64,000 bases of DNA from Paraflavitalea pollutisoli (GCF_029360705.1 NZ_JARKMX010000008.1:2286202-2350201); one strand, 5' to 3'; numbered from the stretch's first letter, positions 36,644-45,887 are shown. Program-made: numbers and translations. Notes: a model not told the origin generated them from the sequence alone.

Positions 36644-36839
36644 TCAGCATCCATTTAATTTCGAGCAACCGGGCCGTGAACACTTCCCGCTCCAATATCA
36701 GAAAACTGCACAATTCCCGTTTGCGCGACATATAGGGTTGTGCCATCTGCCCGGCTATCGCATCATTGATCTGCTGCAACTGTGCTTCAAGCGCAGCGAT
36801 GCGTGCAGCCACCGCCTCGGCGTCCCGGGAAACTAGCAT
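36636..36839 (-). CDS. Small helical protein preceding a GT9 gene, copy 2
   Basis: The 67-codon gene starts at the ATG at 36839. The sequence is a charged heptad-like helix (AARIAALEAQLQQINDAIAG) followed by a second helix (REVFTARLLEIKWMLNA), with no signal peptide. Its stop overlaps the start of the downstream GT9 gene by 8 bases, exactly as in the paralogous pair at 37833-38054. I do not recognise it. It may be a partner or a translational coupler for the glycosyltransferase. Confidence 0.7.
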   Translation of the reverse strand: MLVSRDAEAVAARIAALEAQLQQINDAIAGQMAQPYMSRKRELCSFLILEREVFTARLLEIKWMLNA

Positions 36840-36898
36840 CTATATAATTTGATCTATTATAAATCGAAACCAATCACTTACCTGGAAAGAAAATCCAT

Positions 36899-37840
36899 TC
36901 AAACGGCAACGGCCGTCTCCCACCCCCGCCTGGCGGCTATCTGTACGCACAAAGCATTTTTTACCTCTTCTACACCTATGTACTCCATACACTCGTGATG
37001 ATACGGACAGGACGCCTGCTCTACAAAATGATGGCAGGGCGAGCAGGAAAGCCCCTTGTAGATATTGATATTATTATCATGTCCCCAATGAACAGGGTTG
37101 GTATCTCCAAATAATACGACACCGGGCATTCCCACTGCATTGGTAGCATGCGCCACACAGGAGTCAACGCCAACAAATGACAAGCAATATTTCAACAAAC
37201 AAAAAACATCCCGGATATCGGCCATTTTTCCCCGCCAGTCTACAGCGCCCTTCACCAATGGCTCGCCACGATTACCCACCTGGATGAAGGTATACCCCGG
37301 CATCGCTTGTATCAATCGCTCCCATCTTTCCTGCGGCCACATATGGTTTTGCGATGACCTCGAATAGATATGCATCAGGATAACGTTACGATAAGGCTCC
37401 AATCGCTTACGCGCCTGTGCTTCTTCCCGCTCGCTAAAAAAAAGCTGAATTCGTTTATCCTGCATGCGCAAGGGAATATCGTTAAAGATTTCAGGCACGA
37501 TCTCCTTGATGCTTTTATCGTACAGCAATGCCACAGGCACATACCCGAAATTGAGACGATAGTATTTTAACTTTTGGGGATTGAAGAAATACCCGAATCC
37601 GGGCTTATTGGTCAGGTAACAGTATAAATGATAAGGATACCTTATAAGGTACAGGGGAGCCAGCATACGCAGGGAATCGATATAGGGATTGCCCAACAAT
37701 GCCTGCCGATGGTCTTTTCGCAGGCAATACACAATCATCCTGGCTCGCGGATGGGTTTCCTTCAATGCCTTGATCGCAGGCGTACAAAGCAATACGTCAC
37801 CTATACCTCCACGGGTGGTAATAATGATCTTTTCAGGCAT
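36899..37840 (-). CDS. GT9-like glycosyltransferase, first copy
   Basis: The 313-residue GT9 family enzyme has MPEKIIITTRGGIGDVLLCTPAIKAL at the start, the RNVILMHIYSRSSQNHMW donor-proximal region, FVGVDSCVAHATNAV and a Cys-rich C-terminal loop CSPCHHFVEQASCPYHHECM. The start overlaps the preceding small helical gene by 8 bases. It is a close relative of the gene at 35666-36643, so the whole small-gene/GT9 pair appears duplicated. It heads the operon leading to the terminal NRPS. Acceptor and sugar are unknown. Confidence 0.82.
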   Translation of the reverse strand: MPEKIIITTRGGIGDVLLCTPAIKALKETHPRARMIVYCLRKDHRQALLGNPYIDSLRMLAPLYLIRYPYHLYCYLTNKPGFGYFFNPQKLKYYRLNFGYVPVALLYDKSIKEIVPEIFNDIPLRMQDKRIQLFFSEREEAQARKRLEPYRNVILMHIYSRSSQNHMWPQERWERLIQAMPGYTFIQVGNRGEPLVKGAVDWRGKMADIRDVFCLLKYCLSFVGVDSCVAHATNAVGMPGVVLFGDTNPVHWGHDNNINIYKGLSCSPCHHFVEQASCPYHHECMEYIGVEEVKNALCVQIAARRGWETAVAV

Positions 37841-38054
37841 ACACCATCCATTTTAGTTCATCCAGCCGGGCTGATAATACCTTCTTTTCCATATCCATAA
37901 AAATGCAATACTCCCGTTGGCGGGAAAGCAACGGCAACGCAACTTGTCGGGCTATGGCTTCTTCAATGAGCTTCAACCGTGCTTCCAGCACAGCTATCCG
38001 GGCTTCAACATCCGCATGGTCCCGGCAGGGTCGCCTTAACAGGATTTCTTCCAA
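37833..38054 (-). CDS. Small helical protein preceding a GT9 gene, copy 1 (TTG start)
   Basis: The 73-codon gene starts at a TTG at 38054. The only other in-frame codons before it are ATC and GAG after a stop, so an ATG start is not available. The product has a heptad-like helix (VEARIAVLEARLKLIEEAI) and a second helix (KKVLSARLDELKWMVYA). It is 67-73 residues like copy 2 and shares the KWM.xA end. Coupling to the downstream GT9 is by an 8-base overlap. Function is unknown. Confidence 0.6.
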   Translation of the reverse strand: MEEILLRRPCRDHADVEARIAVLEARLKLIEEAIARQVALPLLSRQREYCIFMDMEKKVLSARLDELKWMVYA

Positions 38055-38433
38055 CTCGATCTAATTTTAGAGACAGACTCAGGAAAAGATGGACAGGCAT
38101 GGCTATCGCCAGGCAACTAACACCTAGCCACTTTGAAGGAAATGAAGTTCAGCTTACGGGTCTCACCAGCCATCGCAAATTATCAATAAACCAGCTTCGC
38201 CCTGCTTGTACCAACCCCCTTTCTTATTGCGGATTTTACTAAAAGTATCCTGATCAGGTGCTGGTTAGCTTTAGTAACGGCTCTTCCACCAAACAGATAC
38301 GGCAGACTGGTTATAAAAAATACCGGAAACATCTTCCTTTCAACCAATTCAAGTATATTTGACAACCAACCATTCAGTATATATATTCATGATATATACA
38401 AACCTTTTACACCAACTACCTTAAAATAAACCT
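38055..38433. other. Divergent intergenic region
   Basis: This 379-base region holds the start regions of the minus-strand small gene/GT9 operon and of the plus-strand permease gene. Apart from a -7-like element for the permease (listed separately) I see no gene, no RNA motif and no repeat. A candidate TAnnTTTG for the minus-strand operon was not found. Confidence 0.5.
38354..38361 (+). promoter_or_regulatory. -7-like element of the permease gene
   Basis: TATATTTG matches TAnnTTTG about 73 bases before the permease ATG. No clear -33 element precedes it. Confidence 0.35.
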
Positions 38434-40818
38434 ATGATAAAGAATTATCTGAAAGTCTCCATTCGTTACCTCCTCAGAAACAAGGTCTTCTCCCTGATCA
38501 ATCTGCTCGGCCTGGCCATCGGGCTCACCGTCTGCATGATGATCTTTCTGTTCGTCACCAACGAATTCAGCTTCGATCAGTTTCACAACAATGGAGATCG
38601 GATATACCGCGTCATGCGTCAGTTCGACGACAACGGCACCCGGCGCAACAATTCGTTTATGGCAGGCCCTTATGGTCCGGCTTTAAGAAATGACTTTCCC
38701 GATGCCATCGGGAAAATGATACGGGTAGAACCTGGCAATAACCTGATCACTTTCGGCGAAAAATCGTTCAACGAGAAAAAGATCATCTATGCCGACAGCG
38801 GCTTTTTCACCTTCTTCACCTTCCCGCTGATAGCAGGTGATCCCGCTACTGTACTCAACAATCCCGAGAGTGTCGTACTGACCGAATCAACCGCCAAAAA
38901 ATACTTCGGCAACGCCAATCCCATGGGGCAGATCATTACGATGAACCAGGAAGCTCCTTTGAAAGTGACCGGCATCGTCAAAGACATTCCTTCCAACTCG
39001 CACCTCGACTTCGACCTCGTATTGCCGCTGGCGCGCAACTATGGATACGATAATTTTAATAAATGGAATGGTAACCGCCTGCATACCTATGTAATGCTCA
39101 ATGAGCATGTAAATCCGAAACAGCTGGAAAACCAGTTTCCCCGTTTCATGGATAAGTACATGGGAGAGTTCATGGCGCAGCGCGGGAAACGATATGACCT
39201 GAGCCTGACGCCTCTTCACGACATTTACTTCAACCCCGCCAATCCGATGGATGAATCGCGCAGCGGTAATAAAAGCGTGGTCTATATATTCTTGTCCGTC
39301 GCAGCATTGATCCTGCTGATCGCCTGCATCAACTTCTTAAACCTTTCCACGATCCGTTCCGCCGAACGCGGCAAAGAAGTAGGACTACGCAAAGTGGTGG
39401 GCGCTTTGCGCTACCAACTGATGTGGCAGTTCATTACCGAATCGATACTGCTCACTTTGATATCGTGCATCATCGCCACAGGCTTACTCCTGGCCTTGTT
39501 GCCCTGGTACAACAACCTGCTCGACAATACGCTGAGCTTTTCACGTCTGTTGATGCCCATTGCAGCATTCGTCCCCCTGGCCATCCTGATCGTAGGACTC
39601 GTAGCAGGCAGCTACCCCGCCCTTGTCCTCTCCAGCTTTTCACCGATCGTTGCACTCAAAGGCAAATTGCGTGCAGGCAAAGGCGGCGCTATGTTCCGGA
39701 AATCCCTGGTGGTTTTCCAGTTCAGCATATCGGTATTCCTGATCATCTGCACGATCATCATCAACAAACAAATGAGCTACGTCAAGAACAAAGACCTGGG
39801 CTACAATGAAGAGCAAACGGTGATCATTCCGCTCGACAACATGAATATCCAGAAAGGGAAATATGTACTCAGGAATGAATTGCAAGGTCGCAGTGAGGTA
39901 GTGGTAAGCTCCACGATGTCGGGCGAACCAGGCGGTTATTTCGACGGCATGGCCTTCCTGGCAGAAGGAAAAGGAAGCGATCCTTTTAAGTTCAAAACAG
40001 AATTTTCCGACTTCGAATTCGCCAAAACCCTGGGCCTGAAGATCATTGCGGGAAGGGATTTTTCAGCACAATTCCCAACAGACTCTTCCGACGCATTGCT
40101 CATCAACCAGACAGCTGCTGCCGAATTGGGCTTTACACCAGAACAGGCGATTGGAAAATGGATGAAGAACGTATCCAGGGATAGCGTAAGCCGGCGCATC
40201 GTCGGGGTCGTGGAAGATTTCAACTTTGTATCCCTGAAAGAGAAAGTACAGGGTCTCGTAATCGCCCCTACGCCAGGTGGCCGACGCGTGGTGCTGGCAA
40301 GACTGAAACCCGGGCAAATAGAAGCAGGCCTGTCGGCCATCAGAGAGGCTTATAAGCGCGTCGCCCCGGCCTACCCATTTGAATACAGTTTCCTGGACCA
40401 GAAATTCGATACCTTATACAAGGCAGACATCCGGCAACAGACCATCCTCAGCCTGTTCTCCGGACTGGCCATCGTAATTGCCTGTATGGGTCTCTTCGGT
40501 CTCGCATCCTTCACAGCAGCCAAGCGGATCAAAGAGATCGGTATTCGAAAAGTACTTGGTTCTTCGGTGCAGGACATCGTCGTACTGCTGCTGAAAGATC
40601 TGCTGAAGCCCGTATTGCTCGCGGCCCTTATCGCTACCCCCATCGGCTACCTGATCATGTACAACTGGCTGCAGAATTTTGCCTACCATACAGGACTGGA
40701 ATGGTGGATATTCATCGCCTCTGCCGGGATCACGATCGGCATTGCGTTGTTCACCATCAGTTACAAGGCGATACAGGCCGCGCTCCTCAACCCTGCAAAA
40801 AGCCTGCGTATTGACTAG
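38434..40818 (+). CDS. FtsX/MacB-type ABC transporter permease
   Basis: This 794-residue permease has an N-terminal membrane helix (about 20-45: NKVFSLINLLGLAIGLTVCMMIFLF), a large periplasmic MacB-type domain (about 50-280), then a helix group at 290-440, a second periplasmic domain and three helices near the C-terminus (about 670-790). MacB_PCD/FtsX domains occur twice, as in the Bacteroidota 'ABC transporter permease' family, whose partner ATPase is usually encoded elsewhere. It could export or give resistance to the cluster product, or be unrelated. It is convergent with the adjacent DUF4254 gene. Confidence 0.85.
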   Translation: MIKNYLKVSIRYLLRNKVFSLINLLGLAIGLTVCMMIFLFVTNEFSFDQFHNNGDRIYRVMRQFDDNGTRRNNSFMAGPYGPALRNDFPDAIGKMIRVEPGNNLITFGEKSFNEKKIIYADSGFFTFFTFPLIAGDPATVLNNPESVVLTESTAKKYFGNANPMGQIITMNQEAPLKVTGIVKDIPSNSHLDFDLVLPLARNYGYDNFNKWNGNRLHTYVMLNEHVNPKQLENQFPRFMDKYMGEFMAQRGKRYDLSLTPLHDIYFNPANPMDESRSGNKSVVYIFLSVAALILLIACINFLNLSTIRSAERGKEVGLRKVVGALRYQLMWQFITESILLTLISCIIATGLLLALLPWYNNLLDNTLSFSRLLMPIAAFVPLAILIVGLVAGSYPALVLSSFSPIVALKGKLRAGKGGAMFRKSLVVFQFSISVFLIICTIIINKQMSYVKNKDLGYNEEQTVIIPLDNMNIQKGKYVLRNELQGRSEVVVSSTMSGEPGGYFDGMAFLAEGKGSDPFKFKTEFSDFEFAKTLGLKIIAGRDFSAQFPTDSSDALLINQTAAAELGFTPEQAIGKWMKNVSRDSVSRRIVGVVEDFNFVSLKEKVQGLVIAPTPGGRRVVLARLKPGQIEAGLSAIREAYKRVAPAYPFEYSFLDQKFDTLYKADIRQQTILSLFSGLAIVIACMGLFGLASFTAAKRIKEIGIRKVLGSSVQDIVVLLLKDLLKPVLLAALIATPIGYLIMYNWLQNFAYHTGLEWWIFIASAGITIGIALFTISYKAIQAALLNPAKSLRID

Positions 40819-41442
40819 TTAATCAACAGAAACAGACCGCTTGGCATAAAGCACCGGATTAAAGGCAGGATCGTTGTACATCTTCAATTGACGGTACACC
40901 TTGTTGACCTTTACTCCGGTGCTAACATCTTCCTGGAGCCAATTGATCGCCAATAAAAGATCCTCCTTTTGCGCCGAGAGTATCCGCATTCGTGCCATAC
41001 ACTTATCCTGGTGATCGGCCGATACACCGCTACGCTCCAGCTCCACCCCGGTATGATATACCTTGAGCGTCAGGATCGATAAACGGTCAATCGCCCAGCC
41101 CAGGCTTTCACTGTTGTGCCGGGCCCCGGCCAGCGGCACTACCTGGCAGTATGCTTCCTGAAAGTGATCGTCGATCTGCTCAACCCGGTCGGTACGTTGC
41201 TGATTGAGGTGATCGATACGCCGTTTGATAGCAAGCGCATAGCCGGGATCAATAGCAGGATCGCGCACCATATCCTCAAGATGCCATTGCACCGTATCGA
41301 TCCAGCTCTTCTCGTACAACAAGGCATCCAATGTTCCCTGACCGAATGGATTTTGAACAAACCGGTCTACATCATCGAATAAATGATAGTCACAAACAGC
41401 GCGCTCGAATACCGTATAACAGTGTTGCGAAATAGTATCCAT
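40819..41442 (-). CDS. DUF4254 domain protein
   Basis: This is a 207-residue, alpha-helical, cytoplasmic protein with the DUF4254-like pattern LLYEKSWIDTVQWHLEDMVRDP, then IKRRIDHLNQQRTDRVEQID and NSESLGWAIDRLSILTLKVYH. In Bacteroidota DUF4254 genes commonly sit beside glycosyltransferase genes. Here it starts 94 bases from the divergent GT9-like gene, which fits. No catalytic motif is visible. It may be a scaffold or chaperone for glycan biosynthesis. Confidence 0.8.
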   Translation of the reverse strand: MDTISQHCYTVFERAVCDYHLFDDVDRFVQNPFGQGTLDALLYEKSWIDTVQWHLEDMVRDPAIDPGYALAIKRRIDHLNQQRTDRVEQIDDHFQEAYCQVVPLAGARHNSESLGWAIDRLSILTLKVYHTGVELERSGVSADHQDKCMARMRILSAQKEDLLLAINWLQEDVSTGVKVNKVYRQLKMYNDPAFNPVLYAKRSVSVD

Positions 41443-41536
41443 GCGTAATAGTTGAAAATTTTATGGTGAAAGGTTGATGTAATTCCTGGTGGATTTATTT
41501 AATTTTAGAATACCACACTATTAAACCTCCCGCTAT

Positions 41537-42694
41537 ATGCTCGACCTTATCCTGCAATGCAACCAGGCTACCCAAAGCCGTCAGGCGAAACACATCCTGA
41601 TCAGCTTCGATCAGGAGAACAAGATGTTTATCGGCGACAGTTATATCCTGATGAATAAGCTAACTGCCTGCCGTTCTTTTTTTACACAGGCAACCATCGA
41701 CATCAATTGTCCGAATGCCAAACATGCCGACCTGTGCAGCACACTATTGAAGAACAATCCCTACATACGCGAGGTGATCAACGCCAGCTGGGACCAACTC
41801 GCCTTTCGTGACTACGATATGGTATTCTGTATTTCCCGCCAGGAACAGCAACTGCTCGACACGCTCGAGCAGCAATACCTGGCCACGCTCACACAGCCAT
41901 GGACTACAGCAGTGTACTCCATGAGCGTTCAATTCCTCAACTGGGGTCCCGATCCGGTCACCCGGTCACTGTTCCCGCCCTTCCTTGAAATACTGGACAA
42001 CCAGGCAGACCACAACCAAACCACCTTGTCCGAATTATTTATCAGTGCGGCGGAAAAAGCATGGGCCAACCAATGGCTGCGGGACAATGGTGTTCAGGAG
42101 CATGAAAGGGTATACGTCGTACTCGACTCCACCTCGGAACGCTACAAACTGATGGATATCGATACCTACAAATCGGTCTTCACACACTTACTGCATGAGG
42201 AGTCGGTAAAAGTGTTGTTGTTTGATGAACAGAACCTCGGTAAGCAGCAGTTCTACAGGGAATGGCTGGGTGAAGAAGATCTTTCCAAAGTGATTTTCTC
42301 TAAGAAATTAAGTCTACGGGAGGCGCTTTGCCTGCTCAGCGCCGATTATATCCGGATGATCTTTGGCCCTTGCACCGGCCTTCTCCATTGTGCTTCGGGC
42401 ATCTACAATCATTTTCTACGGCTTGGCATGGCTGGTACTGCCATACCAGCCATTATTACTTATACAGGCCGTTACGTCGACGGGCACACAGCCGACTTCT
42501 GGTGGGGCAGCTCCCCACTGGTAACCTGCATCATTCTACGGGCCACGGAAAACAACGACAAGGAGGCGGTATTGCTCAGCGACCTCCCGGCAGCTGAAAA
42601 ACACGACACCAGCCGACTTTTGTTCTGCAGCGATTATACACCCGACATGCTGATCGCAGCGCTGCCCGCCTATACGCAATCGCTGGTGATCTAA
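41537..42694 (+). CDS. Diverged GT9-like glycosyltransferase
   Basis: The 385-residue protein has a GT-B-like layout with no membrane helix. Its N-terminal half begins ILISFDQENKMFIGDSYILMNKL, the GT9 loop position (GDxxL) but without the canonical GG/GD. Its C-terminal half contains RMIFGPCTGLLHCASGIYN, close to the IGPDTG-L-H-A nucleotide-sugar site. It differs from the two tandem GT9 genes on the other strand. It is paired with DUF4254 in a divergent arrangement. Its last 4 bases overlap the end of the hydroxylase gene, tail to tail. Confidence 0.7.
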   Translation: MLDLILQCNQATQSRQAKHILISFDQENKMFIGDSYILMNKLTACRSFFTQATIDINCPNAKHADLCSTLLKNNPYIREVINASWDQLAFRDYDMVFCISRQEQQLLDTLEQQYLATLTQPWTTAVYSMSVQFLNWGPDPVTRSLFPPFLEILDNQADHNQTTLSELFISAAEKAWANQWLRDNGVQEHERVYVVLDSTSERYKLMDIDTYKSVFTHLLHEESVKVLLFDEQNLGKQQFYREWLGEEDLSKVIFSKKLSLREALCLLSADYIRMIFGPCTGLLHCASGIYNHFLRLGMAGTAIPAIITYTGRYVDGHTADFWWGSSPLVTCIILRATENNDKEAVLLSDLPAAEKHDTSRLLFCSDYTPDMLIAALPAYTQSLVI

Positions 42695-43449
42695 ACACCC
42701 ACCTGGTTATGTGCTACCTGGCTCAGGTGATGCCGCAGCCTGTTTTCCAGGCTGGCCAAACTATCGTACAGGCTGGTAAAATCGTTGATCACGAAATATT
42801 CGTTTTGCAGCTTGAATGGGTTATAAGGGGTACGAAATACGAAATCGGTGTTGAAAGCGTGTTTGGGCACCTCACTGTCCCACACATTATCCAGTTCATT
42901 GGCCGAGGTAATGATCGCGCCACCATACACTTTAACTTCCTGCTCTTCGACGATCAATCCCATTTCATACGTGTACCAGTACAACCTGGCCAGTAGCTCC
43001 ACCGCTCTTTCATTGCCTACATAGCGGATGGCTATCTTACTATAGGCGATCAGCCAATCGCTGAATCGTTTGTTGATCAGCAAGGGAAGGTGCCCCAGAA
43101 TATCGTGGAAGATATCTGGCTGTTCGCTGAAATCGATCTCGTTGGCTTTCCGGATCACGGTCGTCACTGGATACCGCTTATCGATGATCAGGTTAAAAAA
43201 ATCCTCTGCCGGTATCAACCCTTTTACAGGCACCAGTGACCAACCGGTATAACCCGACAATTTCTCACTCAAGGTGGCGATGTGCGGAATACGTGACTCC
43301 CGCAATTGAAGCAACTCCACGCCATTCAGGTACTCCTTCGAGATCCTGCGCTGGTCCATGGCAGATTGCCGGCGGTTCAATTCCTGCCAAACCAAATGGT
43401 CTTCGGCAGTATAGGCGTCATAATCCTGGTCAATAAAATTGTTCTCCAT
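42691..43449 (-). CDS. Pterin-dependent aromatic amino acid hydroxylase (phenylalanine 4-hydroxylase-like)
   Basis: This is a 252-residue member of the aromatic amino acid hydroxylase family: non-heme iron, tetrahydropterin and O2. The ligands are visible: FHDILGHLPLL (about residues 117-127) with the two His of HDxxGH, and YTYEMGL (about 158-164) with the Glu. Bacterial homologues are about 260 residues. Family members make Tyr from Phe, or m-Tyr from Phe in pacidamycin biosynthesis. Its position between the type II thioesterase and the GT9 block, same strand and 23 bases after the thioesterase, makes it likely to supply or modify an aromatic building block for the Phe/Tyr-like module. A housekeeping Phe catabolic role cannot be excluded. 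Confidence 0.85.
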   Translation of the reverse strand: MENNFIDQDYDAYTAEDHLVWQELNRRQSAMDQRRISKEYLNGVELLQLRESRIPHIATLSEKLSGYTGWSLVPVKGLIPAEDFFNLIIDKRYPVTTVIRKANEIDFSEQPDIFHDILGHLPLLINKRFSDWLIAYSKIAIRYVGNERAVELLARLYWYTYEMGLIVEEQEVKVYGGAIITSANELDNVWDSEVPKHAFNTDFVFRTPYNPFKLQNEYFVINDFTSLYDSLASLENRLRHHLSQVAHNQVGV

Positions 43450-43472
43450 GATGTGTCAATTAAGGTGATTAT

Positions 43473-44180
43473 TTAACAAGGATGGTTGATTTGCTTAGTC
43501 CGGCTGCAACACAAGCGGATGATACCCGCCAGGCGTTGCGGATGCCGGTGAATAAAAAAATGATCCCCTTCCAGCAGCTCATGATCGAAACGCGCGGTGG
43601 TGAATTTGTGCCAGTTTTCGATATGTACGGCACCCTGCTCCTGGTTGCCCATCAAGGCATACACAGGGGTATACAGCGGTTTCGAAGCAGCCAGGTCATT
43701 CCTTTCGGCCAGCTCGAAATCGGCACGCATAATGGGTTCAAAAAAATCGATCAGGTCTTTGTCTTGAAAAAAGGCATCGGGAATGCCGCCCAATTGTCGC
43801 AACTCCTGTAAAAAATCTTCGCGGTTCATCAGGTACCTGAAAGTAGGTTCGCGTACGCCTGGCCCAGGGTTGCCACTCACCAACAGATAGTCGGCCGGAC
43901 GGCCGGCAGCTTCGAGCATGCCGGCAACACCAAACGCAAGCGCGGACCCAAGACTATGTCCATACAGGATCAGCACACGGTTGCCCAGACGTTGCATCAG
44001 TTGTTGGTACACATCGGTTACCGCGTCGGGAAAATCGGTCAATACCGCTTCCGCCATACGCTTCCCCCTGCCGGGTAACTCAGGACAGAAAACATCGAAA
44101 TCGGCCAGAAAGGGTTGCAGGAACTGAAAAGAATAGGCATTTCCACCTGCAAAATGGAACAAGCATAATAATGGACGCAT
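43473..44180 (-). CDS. Type II thioesterase
   Basis: This 235-residue alpha/beta hydrolase of the TEII family removes wrong or stalled acyl groups from carrier proteins. The start LLCLFHFAGGNAYSF carries the FP-AGG-like N-terminal motif. The nucleophile sits in YGHSLGSALA (Ser at ~97) and the catalytic His in LLEGDHFFIH near 205-215. It lies 26 bases after the ABC exporter on the same strand. The editing role follows from the family and from position in the assembly-line operon. Confidence 0.9.
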   Translation of the reverse strand: MRPLLCLFHFAGGNAYSFQFLQPFLADFDVFCPELPGRGKRMAEAVLTDFPDAVTDVYQQLMQRLGNRVLILYGHSLGSALAFGVAGMLEAAGRPADYLLVSGNPGPGVREPTFRYLMNREDFLQELRQLGGIPDAFFQDKDLIDFFEPIMRADFELAERNDLAASKPLYTPVYALMGNQEQGAVHIENWHKFTTARFDHELLEGDHFFIHRHPQRLAGIIRLCCSRTKQINHPC

Positions 44181-44205
44181 ACAATAAGAGGGGAATGGTC
44201 ATTCT

Positions 44206-45855
44206 CTAGCCAACGGTGTATTCGCCAACAAGCTTTTCGGTCAGCTTGCCGTACTCCATCTTATACACCCGATCAGCAGTATGATAGTATTTGTCATCGT
44301 GTGTGATGGCGATCATTGTAATACCTTCCTGCTTCAGCAACGGTATGATCTCGGTATAAAATTTCTTTCTGAAGTAAGGGTCCTGGTCTGCTGCCCATTC
44401 GTCCAACACCAGCACAGGTTTTTCTTCCAGCAGCGCAGCGATCAACGCCAAACGCTTCCGCTGACCCATCGACAGCGCGGTGGTCGAAAAGCAATTGCCT
44501 TCCAGGCTTACCTTGCCTTCCAGTTCAAACAACTGCAGGTAATCATTGAATTTCTTCTGGTCAGGAGACTTGATGCCATACAATTCGGAGAACAGGTAGA
44601 AATCGCTGAATACGACGGCAAATACAGCCCGGTACTCCGGATAATTCGCATCGTAGATGCGCGTCCCGTTCAACGAGAATTCGCCCGCTGTTGGGATCTG
44701 AAGTCCCATCAGCGCCTGAACAAAGGTCGTCTTGCCGCTGCCATTACCACCATAAATGAAGATTACCTCGCCTTTTCTGACATCGAAATGGGCCGGACCG
44801 ATACTGAAATCCTGGTTTTCCTGGTTGTACCGGAACCATAAATCCTTCGCTTCGATACTTACAAATTCATCCTTCGTCATGTACCTTTTAGCCATCCGGT
44901 TGCGGCTGCTGTTCACTTTCAGCTCGTCGCTCAGATCAATCAACCGGTCTGACGAGATCTTCGACCGGGCAAGGATGGGCATGGTCGATAGCACCGTCTG
45001 CAGTGCTCCCAGCAGGAAAAGCAAGGTGAATACAAAACTTACGATGTCTTCCGAACGGATATCCAACGCAAATCCGAAGAAAAGCAGGATGGCGGAAATC
45101 AGGGTATAAAAGAGTATCTGACCGATGATCTGGTTGTTCAGGTAACCGGTAAACGCAGAAACCATGTTATCGTACGCTGTCGATGAAACCACTTTGATCT
45201 TCTCATCGTACACTGCTTTTCCCTTACGGGGTTCCATGTACATTTCCTTGAACCCATCCAGGATCGTATGCATGTGTTGAAAAAACTCCCGCTCCATCAA
45301 GCGGGCCTTCTTCAACTTATTGCTGTTGCTTAATCCGCTGTAATGATATACCAGCGATCCGGCAGAAGCGACTACCAGGGTGATCAGGAACAACGGGAAA
45401 GAAATAGAGGCGAGGTAGGCAAGGCTGGCAATCGCCAGTATGGAGGCGGTAAAGAAGTCGATCACAGATAGCGACACAGTCGTCAGCGTACCCACATCGT
45501 GCGTAATGGCAGCCTGTATATCGGCCTTCTTGTCCGACAACTGGCGATAGTTGGTATTCAGTACAGATACCAAAATCTGCCTGCGCAGGTTCCAGAACAA
45601 TTTCTGCGACAGGCGGATAATACCTACGGAAAGGGCTCTGCGGGCAATCACAAATAATAAGATGATACCGGCAAAGATCGCCGTAAACTCCAGGCGTTTT
45701 GCCCAAAAATCGCCTGCTATGATCAACGCCACTGCCTTCGTCACAAAATTAATGAACAGGAAACTGCTGCAACCCGACAACATACCCAATACAATGTATT
45801 TGACAAAGCCTCGCTTGCCCAACATCGCCATCAGAAGCGTGAATATTCGTTTCAT
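44206..45855 (-). CDS. Cyclic-peptide-type ABC exporter (SyrD/PvdE-like), membrane plus ATPase
   Basis: The 549-residue half-transporter has about six membrane helices in residues 15-300 and an ATPase domain from about 350. The ATPase has Walker A YGGNGSGKTTF, signature LSMGQRKRL and Walker B LVLDEWAADQDP followed by HDDKYY. The DEWAADQDP-FR--FY and THDDKYYHTADR pattern is characteristic of the SyrD/PvdE/cyclic-peptide exporter family. It is 32 bases after the CmlA-like gene. It most likely exports the peptide. Confidence 0.93.
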   Translation of the reverse strand: MKRIFTLLMAMLGKRGFVKYIVLGMLSGCSSFLFINFVTKAVALIIAGDFWAKRLEFTAIFAGIILLFVIARRALSVGIIRLSQKLFWNLRRQILVSVLNTNYRQLSDKKADIQAAITHDVGTLTTVSLSVIDFFTASILAIASLAYLASISFPLFLITLVVASAGSLVYHYSGLSNSNKLKKARLMEREFFQHMHTILDGFKEMYMEPRKGKAVYDEKIKVVSSTAYDNMVSAFTGYLNNQIIGQILFYTLISAILLFFGFALDIRSEDIVSFVFTLLFLLGALQTVLSTMPILARSKISSDRLIDLSDELKVNSSRNRMAKRYMTKDEFVSIEAKDLWFRYNQENQDFSIGPAHFDVRKGEVIFIYGGNGSGKTTFVQALMGLQIPTAGEFSLNGTRIYDANYPEYRAVFAVVFSDFYLFSELYGIKSPDQKKFNDYLQLFELEGKVSLEGNCFSTTALSMGQRKRLALIAALLEEKPVLVLDEWAADQDPYFRKKFYTEIIPLLKQEGITMIAITHDDKYYHTADRVYKMEYGKLTEKLVGEYTVG

Positions 45856-45887
45856 TAACCTTATTTTATAATGGTACCGATATACGA

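Larger units (their letters stand above)
35666..38054 (-). repeat. Tandem duplication of a [small helical gene + GT9] cassette
   Basis: Two consecutive cassettes (38054 to 36899, and 36839 to 35666) have the same layout: an ~70-codon helical gene whose last 8 bases overlap the GT9 start. The GT9s share long stretches and both small genes end in KWM-x-x-A-type sequence. Divergence in protein shows the duplication is old. Confidence 0.75.
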
